Shown here piece after piece: positions 7,314-16,100 of a DNA stretch of 29,214 bases (the stretch's first letter is position 1; each line of letters opens with the position of its first letter). Position numbers and translations under genes: made by a program. Under the pieces are notes generated by a model. The model was not told the DNA's origin and did not search any database. It was given only the letters and a program-made list of their open reading frames with translations. Source of the DNA: Micavibrio sp. UBA5703 (GTDB taxonomy: Bacteria > Pseudomonadota > Alphaproteobacteria > Micavibrionales > Micavibrionaceae); assembly GCA_002420015.1 (NCBI GenBank), contig DIHF01000074.1, forward strand, positions 1 to 29,214, in the 5' to 3' direction.

Positions 7314-8296
7314 CACAAATTTGCTTGTAACTTTTCCTATAACCAGCCTATAACATCCCACGATATACCTTCAGTCTTTTTATGTTTTTGTAAGTTGTTG
7401 ATTTTTAAGCGCGTGAGGTGTCAGGGGCTTTCGTCATTTTCATTCCTCAACCCCTGACCCCGTCCCGCTCGCTTCATTGCCCTTTGTCGTCCACAAAGAG
7501 ACACCGACATCGGGCAAATCATTAGGCATCAGCTCGCTCGCGGGCCGGGGTCAGGGCTATCGCCCCGACACCTCACGCGCCAGAGGAAAACGGGACGGCT
7601 CGCACATTGTCGTTTTGCGGTCGCGCTCGCCGTCCCGTTTCTGTGTCGTGCACTCAAGCGCCGTGCGGGCTCTTTTGTGTTTATGTCTGGGTTTTATGTT
7701 TTACCGCTGGCCAGACGCTCGCAGGCTCCAGGAGAGAGCAACAGCAGAGAGGGGAAAGAGCGGAAACCAAAACCGGCTCGCCATACGCGGCCTGTGCTTG
7801 CTCGCCTTGCTCCCTCGTGTTCGCCGCTTTGGGGTAGCGGCCCACTCTTCGGGAGCGGCGGCTCGTCCGCTTGCCCGCTCTCGCTTACCGGTTTTGGTTT
7901 AGTGGGAAAGCTTGGCATCGGCTTGGCTCGCTCTGCTTCGGGACGATGGGGACACCGCCCCTTGCGATCGCTTACCGCGCCGTCGTCATACAAAGGTGAA
8001 GGCCAGCCTTTGCGGGTCTGGCCTTCGGTGAGAAGTTTAGGGACATCTCGCGTCCGATTGGCGATTGCCTTCTCGTTACGCGCTCCTGACATTCCGAAGG
8101 CCAGAATGGGAGCGCGCAACTTGAGAAGCGTTCGGCTCGCTAGTCCCGATAATGGGGAGCAGCGAGAGAGACGTGCGCTATGGCGCGCCAGGAAGATAGT
8201 GCCGTCGCGCATAAAAGCGGACACGGCACCGATTTTCCTTTCAACCGCAAACGGAAAACTATCAGGAGCGGCCAATAGTCACAAGGAGAATCCAGA
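7314..8296. other. About 1 kb without a credible gene, rich in long inverted repeats
   Basis: Open frames here (e.g. 7477-7902 and 7677-8300) lack ribosome sites, overlap in different frames and have unnatural composition. The region instead holds many perfect inverted repeats. GCGCGTGAGGTGTC (7409-7422) pairs with its complement at 7567-7580. CCCCTGACCCC (7451-7461) can pair either with 7417-7427 or with GGGGTCAGGG at 7547-7556. AAACGGGACGGC (7588-7599) pairs with 7629-7640. AAACCAAAACCGG (7764-7776) pairs with 7888-7900. GCCGCT (7823-7828) pairs with 7836-7841. GAAGGCCAG (7998-8006) pairs with 8018-8026. It could be a structured RNA, a single-strand or transfer origin for the operon that follows, or a decayed element. 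Confidence 0.6.
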
Positions 8297-9754
8297 ATGA
8301 GAGGATGGAAGAAAGGCCGGATAATACTGCTGGTGATAGTGGGGCTGATATTGGTTTCATCCCTTCTTATTAGAGCAGGTTATAAGAAAGTGCAAAAGGA
8401 GCGTGAAACGTTTAGGGCGGCAGCGAAAGCGTTGGAAGAGCAGAAAACAGCCGCCGTGAATATCTGTGAAAGGATCTATTCGGATGGATATAAGTATGGC
8501 GACAGGGTAAGGCAGCGTAGGGTAGACAACTCGTGGTGGTGGGGAACGGATTTTGAATTGAGATATATAGAAGGAGAGATGTTGGGGCGGAATCTTCGCA
8601 TGGATTGGTGCCGAGATCACGCTGGGAATACATTTTTTTCTTGTGAAGAAATCTATCTTTCAGGTTTTAGAGATGGAGTAGGAAATGGATATAGAGGAAG
8701 AAATCAGATTGGCTGGAAATATTGTCGAATCCCGCAGCCCCAGAAAGGGCAGCCTCAGCAAGCGGTGAACCCAGACGGGACCTTGGGGGGGAAAGTGTGG
8801 CGCGGGGGCAAGGTCTTTTTGTGGGGAATCTCATTCGCCGGCCTTCTAGCGCTCGCTTTTGCAGGGGCTAAAAGATGGCAGGCAATCAAGGAAGTTGAAG
8901 CAAAGCGGCTTGAAGAGCAGCGGTTGTTGAAAGAGGCTGAAGCGAAGAGGGCGGAGGATTTACGGAAAGCCGGAGAGGTGGAATTGTGGAAAGCCGAAGA
9001 GTTACGCAAGGCCGAAGAATGTAAGCGCGCTACAGAGATGGCCAAAGCCAAACAAATAGAAGACCAGCGGCGAGCCATCGAAGCCGAGGCGAAGAAGGCG
9101 GGAGAGCAACGCCTGTTGAAAGAAGCTGAAGTCAGACGGCAGACGGAAGCCCGCACGGCACACGAGTCTGAGGCCGCGCGATCGTTGCAACAAATAGAGA
9201 TCGAGAAGGCGAAGGCTATCCAGGCGCAGCGTGATATTGAGGCCGCAAAAGCGAAAGCAGCAGAAGAGGTACGCTTGGCTAAAGAGATTGAGGTGAATCG
9301 GACAATAGAGCAAAAGCTGATTGAAAAAGCCAAGGCGAAACAGGCGGAAGAAGCGCGGCTGGCAGAAGAGGCACGATTGGCAGCCCAGGAACTGGAGAGA
9401 CAGAATCAGCTCGAATCCTACCCGCTTTTGCATCACGCCCAGGTTTTCTTTAGGCGACTGGAAGAGTTGCCCCCTGAAGAGATGAAGGGAAACAAGGAAG
9501 GGAAGTTGTTTGAGCTTTATCTGAAAATCAAGAACGCGCTGGAGAAGAATGGAAAGACAAAGATTGAACAGAAGGAAAGCGTGGCGGAAGATGCACTGCG
9601 GTTGCATCAAGTCGAGGCGATCCTTGACCTGTACAGCGAAAAGATAAAACGCGTTCGGGATGATGACGATCTGGATGATGAAGAGAAAGACGACAAGATA
9701 GCGTATTGGAAAGCGCTCCGTGACAAGCAGGTTTCTGATATTCAGGGAACCTGA
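8297..9754 (+). CDS. Membrane-anchored coiled-coil protein with a cysteine-containing outer domain
   Basis: I do not recognise a family for this 485-residue protein. A hydrophobic segment at residues 8-26 and another at about 174-193 flank a domain (about 28-170) that probably lies outside the membrane. That domain carries four cysteines (57, 105, 116, 143) and two similar motifs, CERIYSDGYKYGDRV and CEEIYLSGFRDGVGNG, which suggests an internal duplication. From about 195 to 390 the chain is an almost unbroken Glu/Lys/Ala-rich helix with repeating KEAEAKRAEE-like units, a long cytoplasmic coiled coil. A helical tail follows. AAGGAG precedes the ATG. It leads an apparent operon with a TraG-like ATPase 11 bases downstream, so it may be a membrane scaffold for that ATPase. 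That is inference. Confidence 0.8.
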   Translation: MRGWKKGRIILLVIVGLILVSSLLIRAGYKKVQKERETFRAAAKALEEQKTAAVNICERIYSDGYKYGDRVRQRRVDNSWWWGTDFELRYIEGEMLGRNLRMDWCRDHAGNTFFSCEEIYLSGFRDGVGNGYRGRNQIGWKYCRIPQPQKGQPQQAVNPDGTLGGKVWRGGKVFLWGISFAGLLALAFAGAKRWQAIKEVEAKRLEEQRLLKEAEAKRAEDLRKAGEVELWKAEELRKAEECKRATEMAKAKQIEDQRRAIEAEAKKAGEQRLLKEAEVRRQTEARTAHESEAARSLQQIEIEKAKAIQAQRDIEAAKAKAAEEVRLAKEIEVNRTIEQKLIEKAKAKQAEEARLAEEARLAAQELERQNQLESYPLLHHAQVFFRRLEELPPEEMKGNKEGKLFELYLKIKNALEKNGKTKIEQKESVAEDALRLHQVEAILDLYSEKIKRVRDDDDLDDEEKDDKIAYWKALRDKQVSDIQGT

Positions 9755-9765
9755 GAGGTGAAGTA

Positions 9766-12459
9766 ATGAGTGATGAAAAACGAAGCGGCCCGATCAGATC
9801 CTCCCGCCTGAAGCTGACAACATCCGTCAGGCCTTTAGGAGAGGAGCAGAGGCGTGCAACGTCCATTGGCGCCCGTCCGCAGGACGGGCATGAGAGACAA
9901 GGGGAAAACGTCGCCCTCTCAAAGAAAGACCGAGCGAATCACACGCACATCATTGGTTCGACGGGCACAGGCAAAAGCAAGTTCATTGAGTTGCTGATCC
10001 GGCAGGACGTTGCCGACCGCAATTGCGGCCTGTGCCTGATTGATCCGCACGGCTCATTATATGACGAGATTGTGGCGTATACCGCCCAAGTCTCTCCCTC
10101 GCTTGCCGACCGTTTCATCCTGTTCAATCCGGCTGGCGAAGACGAGCAGATCATCGGCTTCAACCCCATTCCGCATGAGATAGAACACTTCGATTACACC
10201 TTGCAGACGCTCGTTTCCGCCTGCCTGAAAGCATGGGGGCAGGACAGCACGGACAGCACGCCGCGCATCACGAAATGGCTTGAGAATATTTTTTATCCGA
10301 TCATCGCCAAGCGATTGACGCTGGTGGAAAGCGCGCCGCTGGTCAATATCCACAATCGGAACGAGCGCGCGGCGTTGCTCTCCAACATCAGCAATGACTC
10401 TATTATTGGAGACTGGCGGGATTTTGAATCGCTCTCTCTGACGCAGCAGCAGCAGCAGATCGAAGGCGCAGGCAATCGCCTACGCAAATTCCTACGCAAC
10501 GGGATCATTAGAAACATCATTGGGCAGTCGCAACGCGCCCTGGACTTCGCGCAGGTGATGGCCGAGGGAAAAATCGTGCTGGTGAACCTGAGTAGCCAGG
10601 CGAAAATCAGCTACGAAAACGCCCAGTTGCTTGGCATTATGCTGGTCAACGAGATTTTCCGCGTTGCCAAGCTGCGCGACCCACGCGACCGGAAACTCAA
10701 GCCGTTTTACCTGTATATTGACGAGTTCGGTCAGTTCATCACCCGTGACATTGCCCGTGCACTCGAAGAGTGCCGCAAATATAAGCTCTTTATGGTTCTT
10801 GCGCATCAGCATCTGGCGCAGCTTAAAAAGGAAGACGAATATCTGTATGCCTCAGTCCTGACCAACTGTAAAAACAAAGTCGTCTTTGGCGGGCTGTCCA
10901 AAGAGGACGCGGACGTGATGACGGATGAGGTGATGACCGGTTTTGTGAATTTGAAGAGCATCAAGGATGAGATGTATACGACCAGAGTCCGCCACATCGA
11001 AGAGACCCGAACCGTTCAGGGCCACAGCATTGGCGTTACGCGCGGTTTGAACGAGAGCGAAACCCTGGCGGAAAGCGAGTCGCTAGGACGGATGGAGGGA
11101 GAGAGTCAGAGTAGAGGAACGGTGGTGACGGAAACGATCGGGGAAAGCCTGACCATCGGAACGAGCGAAACCACGGGGGAGAGCATCGGTAAAGGCACCA
11201 CAAGAGGGCAGAGCGATACGCGCGGGCGCTCTCACGGCATCACGGAAGGCACGAGCGAGACGAAAACAGAGGGATGGAACAGTAGCGTTACACATACTGA
11301 TACGCGGGGCACGAGCGTTGGGCGCAACGAAAGCGCGACGAGAGGGAAGAGCACCGGCCGCAGTCAGTCGGATGCGAGCACCCACACGGAAGGCTCGAAT
11401 GAGGGGGAAACCGTGGGGGAGAGCCATAGCCACACGTCAATGCGCGGGCAGTCACAGACGCATAGTCGAATGGAGACGGAAGGGACGACCGAGAGCCGCG
11501 GTCACAACGAAAGCGCACAGTGGGAAAGGAATCATGTCAGGGAAGGCTACGGGGAGAGCCAAAATTCCGGCAGCTCTCATTCCACCGCGCACGGCAGCGC
11601 GTCCTCTTCAAGCCAGAGCGAGGGGGAGACCCACGGCACGAATAGAAGCCGCACAACCGGTACAAATCGGAGCGATAGCCGGAGTCATACGGAAGGCACG
11701 AGCGAGACGGACACCGAGAGCCGCACGGAAGGCAGAAGTTTTAGCGAGCAGCAAAGCCACAGCGTTGGCGTAACCGAAGGGATGAGCGGGAGTAAATCCA
11801 TCGGGCGTTCTCGCGCTGAGACGCGCACGGAAAACCAATCATACACGGACAGTTTCAGTGAAAGCGAGACGCGCACGGAGAGCACCCAGCACGGCGTTAG
11901 TAAGAGTACCGGCACGAGCGCGTCCCGAGCAGAATCCCAACAAGAGAGCCGGAGTCGCAGTTCAGGCAGGACGACTACGGAAGGGAAGTCACGCGGCACG
12001 ACTCACGGCTCGAATGAAGGCTGGAGCGCGGGCGAAACCGAGTCCGTCGTGCCGTTCCTGCGCCCGGAGGAATATACCGAGCTTTCAAACCGTACTTTCT
12101 GGACGAAGGATGAGCTGCATTATATGGCCGCCGCCGCGATCAAGAACCAGGATACCGGCGAGGCGTTCGTAAAAATCGGAGGCAATGAGCCAGTGCGTGT
12201 GAAGGTTGAGCACGTGAAGGATGCCCCATACAGCCCTCGTCTTACTCCGCGCCGGATCGATGCGTTCCGGCGGAGAGTGTTCGAGAAGAACAGCCGCTAT
12301 TACACGCCTGTGCAGGAGGCGCGGCGCGAATACGAAGAACGGCAGCGTGTAATTTTTGGAGAGCCGCTACGCTTTGATGAAAGGCCGTTGCTTACCGAGG
12401 GGGTTGTTGACATCGAGGCGCAGGGCAGTGATGACGACCAGAGCCCCTTCGAACAATGA
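9766..12459 (+). CDS. TraG/VirD4-like conjugation ATPase with a giant low-complexity insertion
   Basis: This is a predicted hexameric DNA-pumping ATPase of the TraG/TraD/VirD4 and HerA-related group. It would drive plasmid DNA toward a secretion channel. Walker A is GSTGTGKS at residues 64-71 and Walker B YLYIDEFGQF has D319/E320. The blocks around FNPI, RLRKFLRN and LAHQHLAQL fit the family. After residue about 424 the fold is interrupted by roughly 335 residues of Ser, Thr, Gly, Glu and Arg with short repeating units such as GTSETTGES and GRSHGITEG. Then an ordinary sequence resumes (from VVPFLRPEEY, about 760) to the end. No N-terminal membrane helices are present. The upstream membrane protein may anchor it. 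GAGGTG precedes the ATG. The last four bases overlap the next gene (ATGA). Confidence 0.85.
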   Translation: MSDEKRSGPIRSSRLKLTTSVRPLGEEQRRATSIGARPQDGHERQGENVALSKKDRANHTHIIGSTGTGKSKFIELLIRQDVADRNCGLCLIDPHGSLYDEIVAYTAQVSPSLADRFILFNPAGEDEQIIGFNPIPHEIEHFDYTLQTLVSACLKAWGQDSTDSTPRITKWLENIFYPIIAKRLTLVESAPLVNIHNRNERAALLSNISNDSIIGDWRDFESLSLTQQQQQIEGAGNRLRKFLRNGIIRNIIGQSQRALDFAQVMAEGKIVLVNLSSQAKISYENAQLLGIMLVNEIFRVAKLRDPRDRKLKPFYLYIDEFGQFITRDIARALEECRKYKLFMVLAHQHLAQLKKEDEYLYASVLTNCKNKVVFGGLSKEDADVMTDEVMTGFVNLKSIKDEMYTTRVRHIEETRTVQGHSIGVTRGLNESETLAESESLGRMEGESQSRGTVVTETIGESLTIGTSETTGESIGKGTTRGQSDTRGRSHGITEGTSETKTEGWNSSVTHTDTRGTSVGRNESATRGKSTGRSQSDASTHTEGSNEGETVGESHSHTSMRGQSQTHSRMETEGTTESRGHNESAQWERNHVREGYGESQNSGSSHSTAHGSASSSSQSEGETHGTNRSRTTGTNRSDSRSHTEGTSETDTESRTEGRSFSEQQSHSVGVTEGMSGSKSIGRSRAETRTENQSYTDSFSESETRTESTQHGVSKSTGTSASRAESQQESRSRSSGRTTTEGKSRGTTHGSNEGWSAGETESVVPFLRPEEYTELSNRTFWTKDELHYMAAAAIKNQDTGEAFVKIGGNEPVRVKVEHVKDAPYSPRLTPRRIDAFRRRVFEKNSRYYTPVQEARREYEERQRVIFGEPLRFDERPLLTEGVVDIEAQGSDDDQSPFEQ

Positions 12460-13367
12460 AAGAATATCTGCCGAAACATGAAAGGGCTGTTAAGCCGGTT
12501 TCCTTCGTGCTCACGGATCGTGACCTTGAGATTTTCCGTGTCGTGAATCGCTATCGCTACCTGCGAACGGGGCAGATCAAGCGTCTGGTCTTTCCAGGGA
12601 ACACGACGGAACAGAGCACCCGCCGACGGCTAAAATACTTGTTCCATAATGGCTATCTGGGGCGGGTGATGCCGTTCGTCCGTATTGGCGAAGGATCGAG
12701 CGAGACCGCCTATTATCTGGACAAATCAGGGCGTGAACTGTTAAAGCAGGCGGGAGAAGAGGTGGGCGCCTATGCGTTCGGCGGCCAGGTCAAGCATCAC
12801 TTTCTAGATCACGCGCTCGATATTTCCGAATTTCGTGTCAATCTGGAGCTTGCCCTTGTCGATCACCCCGTCGCCGAAGTTCACCGCTTCACGGCGGATT
12901 TTGAAGTGAAGGCGCATACAGCGGACGCGATAGGGAAGAGGCGATATAAGCTTTATGACGAGGTGACGCATCCCGCCACGCGCGAGCCGTACGTCGTTTA
13001 TCCCGATGCACTCATCATTTTGAAAGGAAAGGGAAAGTTTGAGGATTACCAGCGGCTTTACTTTCTCGAAATTGACCGGGGCACGGAAGGCTTGAACGTC
13101 ATCAAGGACAAGATCACGGGCTACAGTCTCTATCTCAAGCAAAATGTCTTTGTGAAGTTCGGTAAATTTAAAGGCTTCACGGTGCTGTTGCAGACCAATT
13201 CCGCCAAGCGTGCCGAGAATATCCGCCATTTTCTGACCGGCGTTGACGGCTCAGAGTTGGTTTGGATCTCCGACGCTGGCCAGGTCAAGCAAGAGACCAT
13301 CGCAACAAGCCCGATCTGGCAGGATCACGAGTTGAAGATGCGCGCCGTCCTGAAGGCACAAGGATAA
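12456..13367 (+). CDS. Replication-relaxation family protein (winged helix plus nuclease-like domain)
   Basis: This 303-residue protein resembles the replication-relaxation family (Pfam Replic_Relax), thought to nick or handle plasmid DNA in replication or mobilisation. Residues about 15-75 form a winged helix (LTDRDLEIFRVVNRYRYL, then RRRLKYLFHNGYLGRV). The C-terminal part has a strand-rich region with VYPDALIILKGKG and YFLEIDRGTE, whose PD...ExD spacing looks like a PD-(D/E)XK-type nuclease core, although the usual Lys is Asp. It overlaps the TraG-like gene by four bases, so the two are translationally coupled and probably act together on the same DNA. The substrate site is unknown. The structured region before the operon is a candidate. 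Confidence 0.75.
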   Translation: MKEYLPKHERAVKPVSFVLTDRDLEIFRVVNRYRYLRTGQIKRLVFPGNTTEQSTRRRLKYLFHNGYLGRVMPFVRIGEGSSETAYYLDKSGRELLKQAGEEVGAYAFGGQVKHHFLDHALDISEFRVNLELALVDHPVAEVHRFTADFEVKAHTADAIGKRRYKLYDEVTHPATREPYVVYPDALIILKGKGKFEDYQRLYFLEIDRGTEGLNVIKDKITGYSLYLKQNVFVKFGKFKGFTVLLQTNSAKRAENIRHFLTGVDGSELVWISDAGQVKQETIATSPIWQDHELKMRAVLKAQG

Positions 13368-13925
13368 TCACGCCGCCCTTCTTATTTCATACCGTTTCAC
13401 CTTGTCGCCCTTCAAATCCGCCCTGAAAGCCGTTTTTGACGGCTTTTTATCGTTCTCGACGGCCGCTTTGTAGTTTTGGACGATCCCTGTGGCGATGTTG
13501 TCCGCGATCGTCGCGCGGGCATTGTTGAGCGCGGCCGCCGTCGAAGCGAAACGATTAGAAGCAAGGTCAACCCTGACTTTTGCCCTGTTGTTCGTCTGTA
13601 ATTTTCCACCCTGCCATTCAAATTTGGATTTGATGTTGCTGTCGACGCGCGCGTCCGTGGTCAATTGCTCCGGAGCTCCTCCTTGCCTTGCCCGTAGCGG
13701 TGCATCCCTAGCAATTTGCGGAATGATGCGCGTTGAAAGAGCCGTGAAGATTTCACGCCGTAGGCGCTGGCGGTTGCCGATAATATTGGCAGCGATCAAG
13801 GGAGATTCCTTACCATCTTTCGCCAGCATCATTAGGGCCGCATCAAGTTTGATGTCCATCTCTACGCGCCTATTCCTGTCATCCAGCCGCCTCCAGTCCG
13901 CCGACGCTTCAAACTTATACTCCAT
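13368..13925 (-). CDS. Unknown protein, paralogue A of a tandem pair
   Basis: I do not recognise this 185-residue protein. It shares with its upstream neighbour (13941-14420) the blocks LRREIFTALSTRIIPQIARDAP and ALNNARATIADNIATGIVQNY, in the same order and spacing, so the two are diverged tandem copies. The middle (SNIKSKFEWQGGKLQTNN...VRVDLASNRF) alternates like beta strands. It has no signal peptide or membrane segment. The start is ATG 13925, with no clear ribosome site, so it may be translated by coupling or from a short leader. Its stop abuts the stop of the replication-relaxation gene on the other strand with no base between. Confidence 0.7.
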   Translation of the reverse strand: MEYKFEASADWRRLDDRNRRVEMDIKLDAALMMLAKDGKESPLIAANIIGNRQRLRREIFTALSTRIIPQIARDAPLRARQGGAPEQLTTDARVDSNIKSKFEWQGGKLQTNNRAKVRVDLASNRFASTAAALNNARATIADNIATGIVQNYKAAVENDKKPSKTAFRADLKGDKVKRYEIRRAA

Positions 13926-13940
13926 GGGTGGAATTGAGGG

Positions 13941-14420
13941 TTATGCCGCTTTCCGCACCGCTTCAGACTTTCTGCTGGCGAGCCGTCCGTAGTTCTCCGC
14001 AATCAGCGCGGCGATTTCGTCAGCGACGTTGGCGCGGACGGTAGCCAGGGCATCGGCGGCCGCAATCGGGTAATCCGTTTGCAGCGTCACCGAGACGTTA
14101 CCGGAGAAGACGGCGTCTTTCTCGGTTCCTTCCTTGCGCCATTTACCCCCGCCTCCTTTGGCAACAGAGAAATCCACGCTGGCAACGTCGAAGTCCGACT
14201 CGGCCGAGCCGACGACGTGCAGCTCGGCGCCAGGGGGCGCGGCTTGGGCGATTTGTGGCAGCACGTCGTTGTTTAGGGTGGTGAACAGGTCGCGGCGGAG
14301 CTGCGCCACGTTCGTTTTGGCAGGATCAAGGCCGAGATCGAAGGCGATTTCGACGCGGCTTTTTATGGGAGTGATGCGTTCCCAATGCGGAACGGCGTGC
14401 AGGCTGGCGGTTGTTTCCAT
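13941..14420 (-). CDS. Unknown protein, paralogue B of a tandem pair
   Basis: I do not recognise this 159-residue protein. The LRRDLFTTLNNDVLPQIAQAAP block and the ALATVRANVADEIAALIAENYG block match paralogue A. Between them lies a strand-rich region (AELHVVGSAES...VSVTLQTDYPIAAAD) and a glycine-lysine loop. Length and order suggest a single compact domain, perhaps one that forms oligomers or pairs with the other copy. The ATG at 14420 has no Shine-Dalgarno site. Only 15 bases separate its stop from the start of paralogue A, so the pair is an operon. It is divergent from the second coupling ATPase gene. Function in transfer is possible by position only. Confidence 0.7.
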   Translation of the reverse strand: METTASLHAVPHWERITPIKSRVEIAFDLGLDPAKTNVAQLRRDLFTTLNNDVLPQIAQAAPPGAELHVVGSAESDFDVASVDFSVAKGGGGKWRKEGTEKDAVFSGNVSVTLQTDYPIAAADALATVRANVADEIAALIAENYGRLASRKSEAVRKAA

Positions 14421-14520
14421 GCGGCTGGATTATGGATTTCGATTTACTCTACCATTCACGAGCCTGACGCGCGAGATTTTGACGCCATTGCAGCAGAGGG
14501 TTTCACAAGCTTCCTGCTTA

Positions 14521-14592
14521 CCACTATTCCACCTTACCGCCGTTTCACCTTTCCACTAGACCGGAAGACCGGAGACCCGGAAAAGCGGAGCC
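14521..14592. repeat. Dispersed palindromic repeat, copy 4
   Basis: This copy lies in the 218-base divergent interval 14421-14638 and has TTCCACC and TTTCCACT units followed by CCGGAAGACCGGAGACCCGGAAAAGCGG. The interval should also carry promoters for both directions. I see no strong ones. Confidence 0.65.
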
Positions 14593-14638
14593 TTACCGGA
14601 TAAGTGTATGAATGGCATAATGGGACGAACGCCCATAA

Positions 14639-16090
14639 ATGCCTATTCTCTCCGCGCTTGCCCGCGCGATCACCACGCCGCTTTTCTTTCTTCTCGGCAC
14701 TCATCACAACCGCGCGTCTCTGCACGGCAAGGCGCGTTGGATGGGGTTTTTCGAGAAGCGCCGCTTTCTCTCACGCACCAACACCGGCCTTGTCCTGTCC
14801 CCGTACCGCAGGCTCAGCCCGGACGATTCCTTTAAAAACCTTGCCTTGATCGCCCCGACGGGCAGCGGCAAGACGACGCGCTACGTCATCCCCAACATCC
14901 TGCTGTGCAGCGGCAGCGCGATCATCACCGATCCGTCCGGTGAGATTTATGAGAAGACTTCCGGCCACTTACGCGAGCGCGGATACAACATCCAGGTCAT
15001 CCAACCGGCCAGCCTTGAGCATTCCCTGCGCTTCAATCCGCTTGCCCACCTCCGGACGCGGCAGAACCTGCGCCAGCTTGCCGCCATCCTTTCGTTGACC
15101 ACGAGCGGCAGCCAGGCCGACCAGTTTTGGACGATGGCCGCCACCAACATTATTTTCGTGTGCCTCTCGGCGCTCAGCCAGGTGAAAGACCGGCGCGTCG
15201 TGCATCTGGGCAACGTGCGCCAGCTCCTCAACGCGCTGGGTGGCGCGGACGACAAGGCGGCGGAGCGGTTTTTCGCCCGCTACGCTGACGAGATGACCTT
15301 CAACGAATACAAGGCGTTTCTGGCCCAGGATGACAAGGTGATGACGGGGATTCTGGCGACGGCCCGCGCCGCGCTCGATCTGTGGAGCGATCCTGACATC
15401 GTGCGCTTCACCTCCAGCGATACCCTTGCGCTTCCTGCGCTGCGCTCCACGCCGACCGCCCTTTACCTCATTGTGCCGGAAGACAAGATCAGGTACTTTT
15501 CGATCATCATCAATCTGCTGTATGCGGCCTGCTTTGAAACCTGCCTGCGGCCCGTTACGGAACACAGTCTGCCCGTCTACTTCTTCCTGGACGAGTTCGG
15601 CAACAGCGGCCGCGTCCACAACTTCGCCACCATCGCCACGACGCTCAGAAAGCGGCGCTGCTCGCTTTCGATCATCTTGCAGGAATATGCCCAGCTTTCC
15701 GCCACCTACGGCGACGACGAGGCCGAAGCCATCACCGGCGGCGGGATGAACAACAAGCTCTACTTTTCCGGGCTGGACCTGAAGACGACCAGCAGCCTTG
15801 AGCGCACTTTGGGACACAATACCGCCTTCGACAACGAGACCGGCTTTTATGACTCCGAAGCTCGCACGATCGCCAAACCCCTGATGACTTCCGACCAAAT
15901 CCGGATGATGAAGCGGAACCACGCCCTGTTGATCTCCGGCAGCCAAAAACCCGTGCGGCTTACGATGAAACCCTATTTCAAGTATCCCGACTTGCTCCGG
16001 CTCACCCGGAAATCGCCCTTTGTGCCGCGCTTCGATTATGGCAGCGAGGCCGTGCAATGGCTTGACCTGGAGGCATTGGGAAAGGGATAA
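14639..16090 (+). CDS. TraG/VirD4-type coupling protein
   Basis: This protein links the relaxase-DNA complex to a type IV secretion channel and powers transfer. The 483-residue ATPase has Walker A APTGSGKTT at 72-80 and Walker B FFLDEFGN near 313-320. Typical T4CP surroundings include the ITDPSGEIYEKT block, FNPL, DQFWTMAA, and the late GSQKPVRLTMKPYF near the end. Unlike classical VirD4 it lacks a pair of N-terminal membrane helices. Only a weak hydrophobic stretch (residues 4-20) is present. The start at ATG 14639 has no strong ribosome site. It is the more conventional of two TraG-like ATPases in the window and the likelier partner of the MOBP relaxase. No VirB-type channel genes are present, so transfer would use another element's channel. 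Confidence 0.88.
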   Translation: MPILSALARAITTPLFFLLGTHHNRASLHGKARWMGFFEKRRFLSRTNTGLVLSPYRRLSPDDSFKNLALIAPTGSGKTTRYVIPNILLCSGSAIITDPSGEIYEKTSGHLRERGYNIQVIQPASLEHSLRFNPLAHLRTRQNLRQLAAILSLTTSGSQADQFWTMAATNIIFVCLSALSQVKDRRVVHLGNVRQLLNALGGADDKAAERFFARYADEMTFNEYKAFLAQDDKVMTGILATARAALDLWSDPDIVRFTSSDTLALPALRSTPTALYLIVPEDKIRYFSIIINLLYAACFETCLRPVTEHSLPVYFFLDEFGNSGRVHNFATIATTLRKRRCSLSIILQEYAQLSATYGDDEAEAITGGGMNNKLYFSGLDLKTTSSLERTLGHNTAFDNETGFYDSEARTIAKPLMTSDQIRMMKRNHALLISGSQKPVRLTMKPYFKYPDLLRLTRKSPFVPRFDYGSEAVQWLDLEALGKG

Positions 16091-16100
16091 GGAAAGGCGG

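Noticed and set aside
7477..8300. Open frames in the structured region at 7.3-8.3 kb
   Set aside because: No ribosome sites are seen, the frames overlap, composition is rich in Arg, Ser and Cys, and the DNA is dominated by inverted repeats.
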